Shown here: positions 1-8,320 of the stretch, piece after piece
Position numbering within the stretch: the first letter of the stretch is position 1
Layout: each line of letters starts with the position of its first letter
NCBI RefSeq assembly: GCF_014652895.1
Contig: NZ_BMZR01000001.1
Location: 62,001 to 126,000, forward strand
DNA length: 64,000 nucleotides
DNA from: Psychrobacter glaciei
GTDB lineage: Bacteria > Pseudomonadota > Gammaproteobacteria > Pseudomonadales > Moraxellaceae
Reading direction: 5' to 3'
Translations under genes and position numbers: made by a program
The notes under the pieces: model-generated
The model's input: the letters and a program-made list of their open reading frames with translations, nothing else
Told to the model about the DNA's origin: nothing
The model's database searches: none

Positions 1-2
1 GG

Positions 3-542
3 TCGGGAACGTTTGTCGCGCAGCAGCAGTTCAATCATACGTTTGTAGAAGTGCGTAATATTGCACAGGATTTAAAATCTGCCAATCGCGATTATCAGGC
101 ACAAGTAGTGAGTAAGCGCACGCTAACTGCCGCTATGTTGGACGATGAATTACGGCGTAAATTTGGTATTGATAAGGATGATGATCGTAATGAACACGAA
201 GTAGCTGTTTTATACGAGGTAAAAATCATTCACTTTGCCGATGGTCAGCCCATACAGTTCGAAGAACGTTGGGTAGATGCGAATAAAGTACCAGCGTTTA
301 TCGAGCAGGATTTTAGTGTGGTCAATACCAGTGACTATCTCATTGCCAAAAGTCCACTAGAGCGTGGCAACTATACTATTCGGGCCTTAGCGGCACTTGA
401 TGAAGTAGCCAGTGCACTACAAATTGCCCCGCAGTCACCGACGCTCGTATTGCGTCGCCAGACCTACTCGGCAGGCCAAGTCGTTACTTTTGTGAAAATG
501 TGGCATGCTGGTGATCGCTATCAGTTTTCAGGTGAATTATAG
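3..542 (+). CDS. hutC: HutC-like GntR-family transcriptional repressor, C-terminal part (5' end outside the window)
   Basis: The reading frame is open to the window edge, so the start and most of the N-terminal winged-helix DNA-binding domain lie upstream. The first visible residues, GTFVA, match the end of a GntR wing. The rest is a UTRA effector-binding domain ending in a YQFSGEL-type tail. The segment VRNIAQDL just after the wing and the run LVLRRQTYSAGQVVTF closely resemble histidine-utilisation repressors (HutC), which bind urocanate and repress hut genes. An internal GTG at 51 could look like a start but would leave out the DNA-binding domain. The HutC label is recognition of family style. 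A different GntR/UTRA regulator remains possible because the neighbouring hut genes are not visible. Confidence 0.75.
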   Translation, partial: SGTFVAQQQFNHTFVEVRNIAQDLKSANRDYQAQVVSKRTLTAAMLDDELRRKFGIDKDDDRNEHEVAVLYEVKIIHFADGQPIQFEERWVDANKVPAFIEQDFSVVNTSDYLIAKSPLERGNYTIRALAALDEVASALQIAPQSPTLVLRRQTYSAGQVVTFVKMWHAGDRYQFSGEL

Positions 543-739
543 CCAGCACCTTACGTATACTCACTGATTGTGTACGTTTTTTCTGTCTAAAGTGAGATAC
601 TATATCCATAAGCTGGTATTTAATGAGCAGCAATTACTATTTATTGAATAGTAATAGGATTTGAACAAGCGTTAAAAATTCAAAAATAAACTAGAAATAG
701 CATTGAAAAATCGCCTAAATAACCTCAAATTGGGCAGTC

Positions 740-788
740 AAAGCCGAATATTGCAGGACAGTTTATACTGTTCTCTTGTGCCGGCTTT
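740..788 (+). promoter_or_regulatory. Nested hairpins in the leader of the amino-acid ABC operon
   Basis: An outer 7-bp inverted repeat (AAAGCCG at 740-746, CGGCTTT at 782-788) encloses an 8-bp hairpin (AGGACAGT, loop TTAT, ACTGTTCT at 755-774). It lies 60 bases upstream of the start of the binding-protein gene. The rest of the 305-bp gap after the HutC-like gene shows no gene. It could be a structured leader or a weak terminator for the upstream gene. There is no clear T-run directly after it and no riboswitch class is recognised. Confidence 0.4.
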
Positions 789-847
789 CCCTATTTATTA
801 GCTTTATGCGTTTTCACTTTATTCATTTACTCTTATAAGGACGTCTT

Positions 848-1684
848 ATGAAACGTCGTACTCTTTTAGCCCTTGCCGCCAGCACTATGTTCCTTGCCGC
901 TTGTGGTCAATCTACTACCAACGAAGCCGATACCACGGCAACTGACAGCGCTGCAACAGGCGGTTCTGATTTGCTACAGCGTATCAATAATGGCGGCACC
1001 ATCAACGTCGGTACAGAGGGTACTTATCCTCCGTTCACGTATCATGATGAGAGTGGCAAACTCACGGGTTATGATGTCGAAGTGACGCGCGCAGTGGCGG
1101 AAAAACTGGGCGTAGAGGTTGAATTCAAAGAAACCCAGTGGGATGCGATGCTGGCAGGTTTGGATTCAAAACGCTTTGATATGGTGGCCAACCAAGTCAG
1201 CTTGACGACGCCTGAGCGCTTAGCTAAGTACGATAAGGCTCAAGCTTATAGTTGGTCGGGCGCGGTTGTATTGGCACCAACGGACGATAATCGTTATAGC
1301 TCGTGGGAAGGCCTAAAAGGTCTACGTACGGCGCAATCACTCAGCAGTAACTATGGTGAACTTGCAGAGCGTTACGGTGCAGAAATCGTTCCTGTTGATG
1401 GCATGGCACAAGCGATTCAATTGGTCAAACAAGACCGTGCTGACTTTACGATGAATGATAACCTTGCAATATTAGATTATCTGAAAAAATTCCCAGACAG
1501 CGCGCTTGAGATTAAATTGGTTGCTCCTGCTAGTGAGCAGACTGGTTCAGGATTAGTCTTGATTAAAGGCGATGATGCTGTTGTAGCAAAATTAAATGAA
1601 GCAATGGCTGCGCTACAAGCTGATGGTACGTTGACCAAGCTTAGTCAAGATTTCTTCGGTGCTGATATAAGTCAACAAAAATAA
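848..1684 (+). CDS. Amino-acid (cystine-type) ABC transporter substrate-binding lipoprotein
   Basis: This is a 278-residue periplasmic binding protein of SBP family 3. It begins with a lipoprotein signal ([10 protein letters not shown], lipobox LAAC with Cys at residue 19), followed by a Ser/Thr-rich linker and then the domain opening [12 protein letters not shown]. The stretches [23 protein letters not shown] and the tail FFGADIS parallel E. coli FliY/TcyJ, the L-cystine binding protein. This suggests cystine or a related amino acid as substrate, but the ligand cannot be fixed from sequence. An AAGGA ribosome site precedes the ATG. The stop overlaps the permease start (TAATG), so the two are translationally coupled. 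Confidence 0.85.
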   Translation: MKRRTLLALAASTMFLAACGQSTTNEADTTATDSAATGGSDLLQRINNGGTINVGTEGTYPPFTYHDESGKLTGYDVEVTRAVAEKLGVEVEFKETQWDAMLAGLDSKRFDMVANQVSLTTPERLAKYDKAQAYSWSGAVVLAPTDDNRYSSWEGLKGLRTAQSLSSNYGELAERYGAEIVPVDGMAQAIQLVKQDRADFTMNDNLAILDYLKKFPDSALEIKLVAPASEQTGSGLVLIKGDDAVVAKLNEAMAALQADGTLTKLSQDFFGADISQQK

Positions 1685-2421
1685 TGCTAGCTTCTATAAC
1701 CTCATGGATAGCTGAATTGCTGGCATTGTTGCCATTCATGGATCCGGATCGGGCGCAGATTGTCATCAATTCATTTTGGCCAATGCTCAAAGGCGGTATC
1801 TATTATTCGATACCGCTAGCGTTGATCTCATTTGCGATTGGTATGGCGATTGCGTTGACAGTGGCGCTGATTCGTATCATTCCGCGTGCCAGCTGGTTCC
1901 ATGAGATTGTCTACAGGCTTGCTCGTATTTATGTGTCTGCGATTCGCGGTACACCGATGCTGGTACAGTTGTTTATCATCTTTTACGGACTGCCTAGTGT
2001 TGGACTGAAGCTTGATCCGTTTCCTTCCGCGATTATTGCCTTTTCGCTGAATATTGGTGCTTACGCATCGGAGACGGTGCGCGCCTCTATTTTGTCCATC
2101 CCAAAAGGACAGTGGGAAGCAGGATCGACCGTTGGCTTGACGTATCTACAGACTTTCCGCCATGTTATTTTGCCGCAAGCACTACGAGTGTCGGTGCCGC
2201 CGTTGTCTAATACCTTTATCAGTTTGGTAAAAGACACGTCGCTTGCATCATTGGTGCTCGTCACTGAGCTGTTTAAACAAGCGCAGATTATCACGGCTCG
2301 TAACTATGAGTTTATGCTGGTCTATACAGAGGCAGCGGTGATTTATTGGGGTATTTGTTTATTCTTGACCTTTATCCAAGGCAAGCTTGAAACTAGGCTT
2401 GATCGTTACGTGGCGAAATAG
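1684..2421 (+). CDS. Amino-acid ABC transporter permease (cystine-type, HisM/TcyL family)
   Basis: This 245-residue inner-membrane protein has about five hydrophobic segments. It carries the polar amino-acid permease signature: [15 protein letters not shown] near residue 90 and the EAA loop, [22 protein letters not shown], near residues 145-165, which contacts the ATPase. Its start overlaps the stop of the binding-protein gene by one base. The ATPase gene follows after a short gap, completing a classical three-gene importer. An N-terminal segment of about 35 residues precedes the first transmembrane helix. Confidence 0.9.
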   Translation: MLASITSWIAELLALLPFMDPDRAQIVINSFWPMLKGGIYYSIPLALISFAIGMAIALTVALIRIIPRASWFHEIVYRLARIYVSAIRGTPMLVQLFIIFYGLPSVGLKLDPFPSAIIAFSLNIGAYASETVRASILSIPKGQWEAGSTVGLTYLQTFRHVILPQALRVSVPPLSNTFISLVKDTSLASLVLVTELFKQAQIITARNYEFMLVYTEAAVIYWGICLFLTFIQGKLETRLDRYVAK

Positions 2422-2506
2422 CGCCAGATAGCAATAGGTTAGTATGACATTGCTTACTGACCTATTGCAGGATAGCTTTAGCATCATCAGCACAACAGGA
2501 ACCTTT

Positions 2507-3253
2507 ATGATTCAAGTCACCAATATTCACAAAGCCTTTGGTAGCAATCAAGTGCTCAAAGGCATTGATTTGACCATCGAAAAAGGCAAAGTGGTCGTGA
2601 TATTAGGACCATCTGGGTCAGGTAAAACGACTTTTTTACGTTGTCTTAATGCGCTGGAAATTCCAGATCAAGGCGTGATTGCTTTTGACGATGACAGCCT
2701 TACGGTCGATTTTGCCACTAAACCTAAGAAAAAAACCTTGCTCGCACTGCAACGTAAGTCAGGTATGGTTTTTCAGTCTTATAATTTGTTTCCACATAAG
2801 ACAGCCATTGAAAACTTGATGCTTGGACCAACGGTGGTGCAAGGACAAAGCAAAGCGCAAGCCCGCGAGCAGGCAGTGGTCTTGCTTGAGAAAGTTGGTC
2901 TGTCAGATAAAGCCGATCTGTATCCGTTTCAGCTATCTGGTGGTCAGCAGCAGCGTATTGGGATTGCACGTGCGTTAGCTATCGAACCGTCATTATTGCT
3001 GTTCGATGAGCCAACGTCCGCGCTTGATCCAGAGCTGGTACAAGACGTCCTTGAAACGATGAAACAGCTTGCGTCTGAAGGCTGGACGATGGTCGTAGTC
3101 ACGCATGAGATTAATTTTGCCCGTGATGTCGCCGATCATGTGGTTTTAATCGAAGATGGTGTTGTCGTCGAAGAAGGCAGTGCCAAGCAGTTGTTTGAGG
3201 ACTCAAAGCATCCTCGTACGCAAGCATTTTTACAGCGTATTGATCAGAAGTAG
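2507..3253 (+). CDS. Amino-acid ABC transporter ATP-binding protein
   Basis: This is a 248-residue ABC ATPase of the polar amino-acid (GlnQ/TcyN) type. It shows Walker A GPSGSGKTT, a Q-loop in VFQSYNLFPH, the signature LSGGQQQR, Walker B LLLFDEPTSALD and the switch-His region VVTHEINFARDV. The frame is open from 2444, but the ATG at 2507 (MIQVTNIHKAFG) sits after AGGAACC and starts exactly where the family starts, so it is preferred. It is the last gene of the importer operon and is followed by a strong terminator. Confidence 0.93.
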   Translation: MIQVTNIHKAFGSNQVLKGIDLTIEKGKVVVILGPSGSGKTTFLRCLNALEIPDQGVIAFDDDSLTVDFATKPKKKTLLALQRKSGMVFQSYNLFPHKTAIENLMLGPTVVQGQSKAQAREQAVVLLEKVGLSDKADLYPFQLSGGQQQRIGIARALAIEPSLLLFDEPTSALDPELVQDVLETMKQLASEGWTMVVVTHEINFARDVADHVVLIEDGVVVEEGSAKQLFEDSKHPRTQAFLQRIDQK

Positions 3254-3328
3254 GCTTGAGATAATTCAAGCTGTCTATTAGCTCTTCTTATCGTACAGTG
3301 TTCGTCTTTAAGCGATGAAACCAAGAAA

Positions 3329-3362
3329 CCCCAACTATGATGTCATGGTTGGGGCTTTTTTA
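3329..3362 (+). terminator. Rho-independent terminator of the amino-acid ABC operon
   Basis: CCCCAAC and GTTGGGG form a GC-rich stem extended by ATGA/TCAT, followed directly by a T-run. It lies 75 bases after the ATPase stop. Confidence 0.85.
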
Positions 3363-3410
3363 TAGAAACGGATAGAGTGTATTTTAAATGAGCAAGCAAG
3401 AAAAATTGAT

Positions 3411-3446
3411 ATCAGCAGTCCTAATATTTGAATGTTCAACAGACCC
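3411..3446. repeat. Solo end of the 276-bp MITE-like element
   Basis: These 36 bases are identical to the right end (19620-19655) of the element at 19380-19655, including the whole terminal inverted repeat. No partner end is visible nearby, so this is a relic or a partial copy. It ends exactly on the last base of the EamA transporter stop codon. Confidence 0.75.
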
Positions 3447-4393
3447 TATATCTTTTGCCGTTGTTTTAACCAACGAGGTACGCGCGTAGCAGTACCGTTT
3501 AACACCGCATTTAATAAAGCCGCGAGCAAAATAAGCGCCACGCCCAGATACTGAATCCAAGACAAGGATTGATGTAGTAACAGCACCGCAAGGGCAATCG
3601 CAGTCAACGGTTCAAAAATCGTAAAGACTGATGCGCGAGTGGCGGGCAATTTTTCTAACGCTTTCATGTATAGCCCGAAAGGCACCACGGTACCCAATAA
3701 TGACAACCCTAAAACATAGCCCCAAGTCAGTAAAGGTAAAGTGAGCAGCTGCTCATAGGTATTATAGGTGTCGGGCAAGAATAGTAGTACGCCGGCACTA
3801 ATGATAATGGAAGTAAAGAATACCAAAGGGGCAGGGTGAGCATCGTGCATCGCGCGCTTGCCCAACACGCCATATAAGGAGTAGCACATTCCTGCTGACA
3901 AGCCGAGTAAAATACCCCAGTTGACTTGCGCTTGCTCGCCCAGCATCGTTAAGCCGACACCAAACACTGCCATTAATGCCAGCAAGACTGATTTGCGTGT
4001 AATGGACTCACTAAGCAAGAATTTCGAAAATAATAAGCTAAAAACGGGTGCGGTATATAGCAAGGCGACAGCAGGTCCAGCACCGACGTAAATCACCGCA
4101 AAAAAATAGCATAACGACATACCAAGCACACCTATCAAAGACTGGAGCGCCAGTCCGAGCCATTGCTTGGGTCGTAGTTTGATCAGATGTGGCCACAGTT
4201 TTGGTAGCATGGCTAGAATAATAAATGCTGCCGTGACGATGCGTAATATCGTCACTTGCCAGCCGCTAAAGCCAATTTGATTAAGGTAGGTAGAAAATAT
4301 ACCTAACGTACCCCAGCAGACAGCTGCCGTAATGATTTGGATAGTGCCTATCCATGATTGCCGCGCTGACATGACGCTATCGGTGTTTGCCAT
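3446..4393 (-). CDS. EamA/DMT-family transporter
   Basis: This 315-residue membrane protein has about ten hydrophobic segments in two homologous EamA halves, the drug/metabolite transporter layout. Typical motifs are AVCWGTLGIFS in helix 1, GPAVALLYTAPVFSLLFS at the end of the first half and LPATRASVFTIFEPLTAIALA in the second. The family exports amino acids, nucleosides or similar metabolites; the substrate is not predictable. The last base of the TAG stop coincides with the end of a repeat-element fragment, so the element may have shaped the C-terminus, which ends in the basic tail RWLKQRQKI. Confidence 0.88.
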   Translation of the reverse strand: MANTDSVMSARQSWIGTIQIITAAVCWGTLGIFSTYLNQIGFSGWQVTILRIVTAAFIILAMLPKLWPHLIKLRPKQWLGLALQSLIGVLGMSLCYFFAVIYVGAGPAVALLYTAPVFSLLFSKFLLSESITRKSVLLALMAVFGVGLTMLGEQAQVNWGILLGLSAGMCYSLYGVLGKRAMHDAHPAPLVFFTSIIISAGVLLFLPDTYNTYEQLLTLPLLTWGYVLGLSLLGTVVPFGLYMKALEKLPATRASVFTIFEPLTAIALAVLLLHQSLSWIQYLGVALILLAALLNAVLNGTATRVPRWLKQRQKI

Positions 4394-4491
4394 ATTATTT
4401 TCTTCTTATTATCTAAGTGACACAAGGTTTTGTAAGATTACCAGCGACTCAAGTCAAGCGCCCGAGCACATACTGAAAGTCGCGCAAATAA

Positions 4492-4522
4492 GAAAAGACA
4501 ACCTGATGAAAGGCTGTCTTTT
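4492..4522 (-). terminator. Probable terminator after the trp/LprI transcription unit
   Basis: AAAAGACA and TGTCTTTT form an 8-bp stem, extended by CCT/AGG inside, between two minus-strand genes. The T content on either side is moderate. Confidence 0.55.
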
Positions 4523-4581
4523 GTTTGTTTTTTAGTCTATCACTAAAAGAGAAGAAATGGCTACTAGGGTGTACCCTAAAT

Positions 4582-5325
4582 TTAATCAATCCACAAAAAC
4601 CACGCTTGTTCTCGGGTATCGTTTTGCTGAATAAAGCACACTTTTTCAGCTTGGGTTCTTGGTTGATGTTTGACGTCGGCACCGCAGTCTTTTGAACGCT
4701 GCTTTATCCACGCTTGCTGCTCTAGCTTTAAGTCGTCTGCCATCTGTGTGCCATAGAGGCGTCTGACCTCCTGCCGTGTATTATTGTAGCCACTATTTAA
4801 CGTTTGGTCGGAGGTTTTATACATCGTATCAATCAGTTTGGCTTGCGAAACCAATGGCAAATACGTGCGGTTTTCTGTGTAGAGAAAAGTATCGCTATCG
4901 GTTGTCCAGTTACTGGTTATGTATAGCTCATTACTTAAGGGATCTATAAATCCATTGAAGTCTTCACCCTTAAATGTATAGCCCTGAAACCCACAAGGGG
5001 TCACGCCATCATTACACACACTGTGCTTGGTTTTGGCAGGATAAAGCTTGACGGCATAAGGCGTGTTACCGAGTCTTTTGCCCGCCTGCTTTGTTTGAAG
5101 CAACAGCCCTACATCAGGTGCGACCAGTAGCATATTGTCACAAGTCACGCTGCCTTCTGCACAGTCTTCATAGAGATTCAGACGCTGACCTTGAACGTCC
5201 ATGCCCAATATAAAGTTTGCCTCGATAGGTGCCACTGCTGAGCTCATAAAAGCCACTAGCATCAGGCTAGCAAACACTGTCATACGTGTGACTGAGCGCT
5301 TTATATTTGGGGATATGATAGACAT
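4582..5325 (-). CDS. Exported protein with C-terminal LprI-like (DUF1311) domain
   Basis: This 247-residue protein has an N-terminal hydrophobic segment (about residues 15-33) typical of a cleavable signal peptide. The last 80 residues fit the lysozyme-inhibitor LprI-like domain: a helical LNSGYNNTRQEVRRLY start, the QQAWIKQRSKDCG core and CFIQQNDTREQAW with its paired cysteines. The middle part, with its own cysteine pairs, is not recognised. It starts 7 bases after the trpG stop, so it is probably co-transcribed with the trp genes, although its function (envelope or lysozyme defence) seems unrelated. The lysozyme-inhibitor role is inferred from the domain only. Confidence 0.75.
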   Translation of the reverse strand: MSIISPNIKRSVTRMTVFASLMLVAFMSSAVAPIEANFILGMDVQGQRLNLYEDCAEGSVTCDNMLLVAPDVGLLLQTKQAGKRLGNTPYAVKLYPAKTKHSVCNDGVTPCGFQGYTFKGEDFNGFIDPLSNELYITSNWTTDSDTFLYTENRTYLPLVSQAKLIDTMYKTSDQTLNSGYNNTRQEVRRLYGTQMADDLKLEQQAWIKQRSKDCGADVKHQPRTQAEKVCFIQQNDTREQAWFLWID

Positions 5326-5332
5326 GATGGAT

Positions 5333-5980
5333 CTATACCTGCATTAAAAAATTACTTAACAGACGCTTCGCACCTTCAGTCGCAAAGGACTCTGGGTGAA
5401 ACTGTACGCCTTGGATGGGATAGTCTTTGTGCGCCAGTCCCATAATCTCATCCCCAGTCAGCGCTGACTCATCAAAGCTCAAATCCGCACGGCTGTCATT
5501 GGCGACCACAGAGGTAATCGTGAGGCAGCTTGGTATGGTATCGGCTTTCACAATTAGTGAATGATAGCGCATGATCTCAAGCTCTTGCGGCAGGCCTTGA
5601 TAGATACCTAAACCATTATGGCGAATCGATGAGACTTTACCATGCATCGGTACGCTGGCACGCACCACATCACCACCGAACACATGAGCGATACCTTGCA
5701 TACCTAAGCAGACGCCTAGTAGTGGAACGGTCTTACCCAGTGTCTCTATGACTTCTGCACAGATACCAAAGTACGCTGGATCATCGGGGGAGCCAGGGCC
5801 AGGTGAGATGATGATTCTATCCAGATTCATCGCTTGCACATCTGCTAAGGTAATCTCATTGTTGCGTTTAACGATGACACTGGCTTCTTTATCACTGTTC
5901 AAGGTTTGCAAAATCTCACCCACATATTGGTAGAGATTGAAGGTAAACGAGTCGTAGTTATCAATAATTAAAACATTCAT
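5333..5980 (-). CDS. trpG: Anthranilate synthase component II (glutamine amidotransferase)
   Basis: This 215-residue class I glutamine amidotransferase supplies ammonia to the chorismate-using subunit. It has the opening NVLIIDNYDSFTFNLYQY, the oxyanion strand PGPGSPDD, the nucleophile Cys in LGVCLGMQG and the catalytic His-Glu pair in QFHPESF. Gene order trpR-trpE-trpG on the same strand, and the TrpE-like features of its partner, favour tryptophan over folate synthesis. Class II components sometimes serve both pathways. The gap to trpE is 78 bases. Confidence 0.9.
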   Translation of the reverse strand: MNVLIIDNYDSFTFNLYQYVGEILQTLNSDKEASVIVKRNNEITLADVQAMNLDRIIISPGPGSPDDPAYFGICAEVIETLGKTVPLLGVCLGMQGIAHVFGGDVVRASVPMHGKVSSIRHNGLGIYQGLPQELEIMRYHSLIVKADTIPSCLTITSVVANDSRADLSFDESALTGDEIMGLAHKDYPIQGVQFHPESFATEGAKRLLSNFLMQV

Positions 5981-6058
5981 GGGTCATAAACTCTTTTGTA
6001 AAAATATAGCTAGGTAAAATATGGTCAATGTACGAATTACGGTTGGTACAAATTACAG

Positions 6059-7471
6059 TTACATAAAGCTGTCTAATACGACTTTCATCGCAGACAGTTT
6101 ACGCTGAATCTCTAAGTATTCATCGGCTGGGTTTGAGTCATAAACGTTGCCACCACAAGTTTGGGCATAGGCAGACTCGCCATTGATGAATAGACTGCGA
6201 ATAGGAATGGCAAAGATACAATCACCATTGAAATTAAACGAGCCTAATGCGCCGCCATAAGCACCGCGTCCGTCTGGCTCTAGCTCATTAATCACTTTGA
6301 TGGCTTCTACTTTAGGCGCGCCTGATAGGGTACCAGCAGGGAAGTTGCTGGCAAGGGCACTAAACATGTCTTCATCAGGGTGCAAGATACCAACGATTTC
6401 AGAAGAAATATGCTGTACGTGTGAGAAGCGTTTGATATCCATCAAGCTACGGACTTTTACCGTACCAAATCGTGCCACACGGCCAATATCGTTACGATGC
6501 AAGTCAACTAACATATTGTGCTCGGCAATTTCTTTATCATCGTTGAGCAGTGCGCGGGCAAGCTTACGGTCTTCGATCACATCGACCCCGCGCTTGGCAG
6601 TGCCTGCGAGCGGATACGTTTCCATTTCACCCTGACGCAAGCGGAATAGCAGCTCAGGAGAGGCACCAATGATGCACTGCTGAGCGAATTTCATAAAGTA
6701 CATGTGCGGTGATGGATTGACGGCGCGCAGCTTTTCATAGATTGGCATCTTGTCACCGGCAATACGATATTTAGACTTAAAGCCTACCTCACACTGAAAG
6801 ATACGCCCAGCGATGATGTCCTCTTTGACTTTCATGACGACATTGGCATGCTCCTCTTGGCTCATGCCATCACCTAAGAACTCGACTTTCGGCGCTTCAT
6901 AGCTAGGCGTTGGCTCATTGAGTAGGGCCTTGATTTGCTCAATACGGTTTTCTTGCTGAGCGGTCGGGTAATAAAAATAGAAGATTTCCCCCGTCATTTT
7001 ATCTAGGGTCAATCCATCTAAATACACACCAAACTTAAATGGCTCAAAATCTTCGCTGGCTTTTGCATTAAGGCTAGGCTCAAAGAAGTTAACGCAGTCA
7101 TAACCCAAATAACCGACCAGACCGCCGCTTTGATCGCGGGCGATGACATGCTGCGGCGTGATGGTACGGAGCAGTTGGTAAGGGTTGTCAGTTTGATAAC
7201 GGCTGGTTTCAGCGGTTTTATTATCGGTAATGGCAAGCGTAGTGCGATCTAATGCAGCTATGGTCGTGACAGGATCAAAACCTATCGCATGATGGCGTGA
7301 GATATGGCTGTCTTCGCCCAATGATTCGAGCAAATAGCAGGTATCAAAAGCGCTCTCGATGCGTTTGAATAGCGCAAAGAAATCAATATCTTGCGTGAGC
7401 TTAATACGCTTTGGTTTGCTCGGAATATCAATAGGAGCAGGCTTGGTCTGTATGCGAATAATAGAGGTCAT
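6059..7471 (-). CDS. trpE: Anthranilate synthase component I
   Basis: This 470-residue chorismate-binding enzyme makes anthranilate from chorismate with ammonia from TrpG. The N-terminal region carries YLLES, matching the LLES tryptophan feedback motif of TrpE. The catalytic part shows IIGASPELLFR, PLAGTAKRG, HNMLVDLHRNDIGR and FPAGTLSGAPK. The alanine in PLAGT, where aminodeoxychorismate synthases have lysine (PIKGT), argues for anthranilate synthase. The variant IFQCEVGFKSKY replaces the usual FQVVLSQRF-type segment, placing it in a less common TrpE branch. trpG follows and trpR precedes, suggesting a TrpR-controlled unit separate from the rest of the trp genes. Confidence 0.9.
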   Translation of the reverse strand: MTSIIRIQTKPAPIDIPSKPKRIKLTQDIDFFALFKRIESAFDTCYLLESLGEDSHISRHHAIGFDPVTTIAALDRTTLAITDNKTAETSRYQTDNPYQLLRTITPQHVIARDQSGGLVGYLGYDCVNFFEPSLNAKASEDFEPFKFGVYLDGLTLDKMTGEIFYFYYPTAQQENRIEQIKALLNEPTPSYEAPKVEFLGDGMSQEEHANVVMKVKEDIIAGRIFQCEVGFKSKYRIAGDKMPIYEKLRAVNPSPHMYFMKFAQQCIIGASPELLFRLRQGEMETYPLAGTAKRGVDVIEDRKLARALLNDDKEIAEHNMLVDLHRNDIGRVARFGTVKVRSLMDIKRFSHVQHISSEIVGILHPDEDMFSALASNFPAGTLSGAPKVEAIKVINELEPDGRGAYGGALGSFNFNGDCIFAIPIRSLFINGESAYAQTCGGNVYDSNPADEYLEIQRKLSAMKVVLDSFM

Positions 7472-7558
7472 AACAAAGTCCGAAATTCATCAAATGTGTG
7501 TCGATTAATAAGTAAGAGAGTAGCAATTAAAAAGGTGGATAGTGCTGAAATAAATGGC

Positions 7559-7834
7559 TTAAGAGCGGCTTCTATGAGTGGCCAGCAACGCGCTCACGTC
7601 ATGGCTTTGCTTAGCCTTGGCGCCGCGAGAGACAGTGGCGATACCAACGCGTAGCTGCTCAGAGATATCACGTTGCGTGATGCCGCGATCAAGCAAATCA
7701 AAAATCCGAATACGGTTGGCGATGTCGTGCTGCTCTTTATCCGTCAGCAGTGCACTGAGCAGCTTGTCGATATCTGAGCTATCAGTACAGTTCGTCAAAT
7801 GTTTCACTAAGCTCTGATAAGGATCTGTAGTCAT
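7559..7834 (-). CDS. trpR: Trp repressor TrpR-like protein
   Basis: This 91-residue protein is close to the size of E. coli TrpR (108) and has the all-helical TrpR pattern: LLTDKEQHDIANRIRIFDLL, then the helix-turn-helix TQRDISEQLRVGIATVSRG, matching SQRELKNELGAGIATITRG of E. coli. TrpR with bound tryptophan represses trp genes. It lies 87 bases upstream of trpE on the same strand, so the repressor is probably the first gene of the operon it controls. A palindromic candidate operator lies about 80 bases before its start. The ribosome site is weak. Confidence 0.85.
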   Translation of the reverse strand: MTTDPYQSLVKHLTNCTDSSDIDKLLSALLTDKEQHDIANRIRIFDLLDRGITQRDISEQLRVGIATVSRGAKAKQSHDVSALLATHRSRS

Positions 7835-7912
7835 AATAGGTAATCTTAGCCAAAGAAAATAGATAAGTCGCTCATCGAGTAATTTTTCGCTGAGAACTAT
7901 CTTGTTTCAGTA

Positions 7913-7934
7913 TTCTAGTACAGTAGTACAAGAA
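7913..7934 (-). promoter_or_regulatory. Candidate TrpR operator upstream of trpR-trpE-trpG
   Basis: A 22-bp near-palindrome has outer arms TTCT/AGAA and inner GTAC/GTAC blocks, with 8 of 11 positions per half symmetric. It contains CTAGTAC, the core seen in E. coli TrpR operators (ACTAGTAC). Its position 79 bases before the trpR start fits autoregulation of the operon. Confidence 0.5.
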
Positions 7935-8162
7935 AAACAAGTGCTAGACCATATCGTTATTATTGATCAAGACAATCACTAGTTGATCTTTCATCAATGC
8001 TAAATCAGCCGTGCTTATAGCCCTGCATACTCTTGTATTTGTAATTATCAAAGCATCTCATTTTATATTCGTGCTTGACCAGCATTATTCATGCAAATTT
8101 TTATATTAATTATTGCCAAATTGTTAATACTTCGTTATTATGCCTCTCATTATTTAAACGCT

Positions 8163-8181
8163 AATAATTATCATTAACATT
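8163..8181 (+). promoter_or_regulatory. Candidate Fur box before the TonB-dependent receptor
   Basis: AATAATTATCATTAACATT resembles the Fur consensus built from GATAAT/ATTATC hexamers, and lies about 140 bases upstream of the receptor start. The rest of the 7835-8320 gap holds the candidate TrpR operator and A+T-rich promoter-like DNA. Confidence 0.55.
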
Positions 8182-8320
8182 AATAATGTTATTCGCACGA
8201 TGAGTCAAGTGTTTTAAAGTACTAAATCTTCTGATAGGCACTATTTCAAAGGTTATCTAACGACCTTTGAAAATAATTCTAAAAATTCTAATTTCTGATA
8301 GTCAATAAAGTGAGTGTGTT

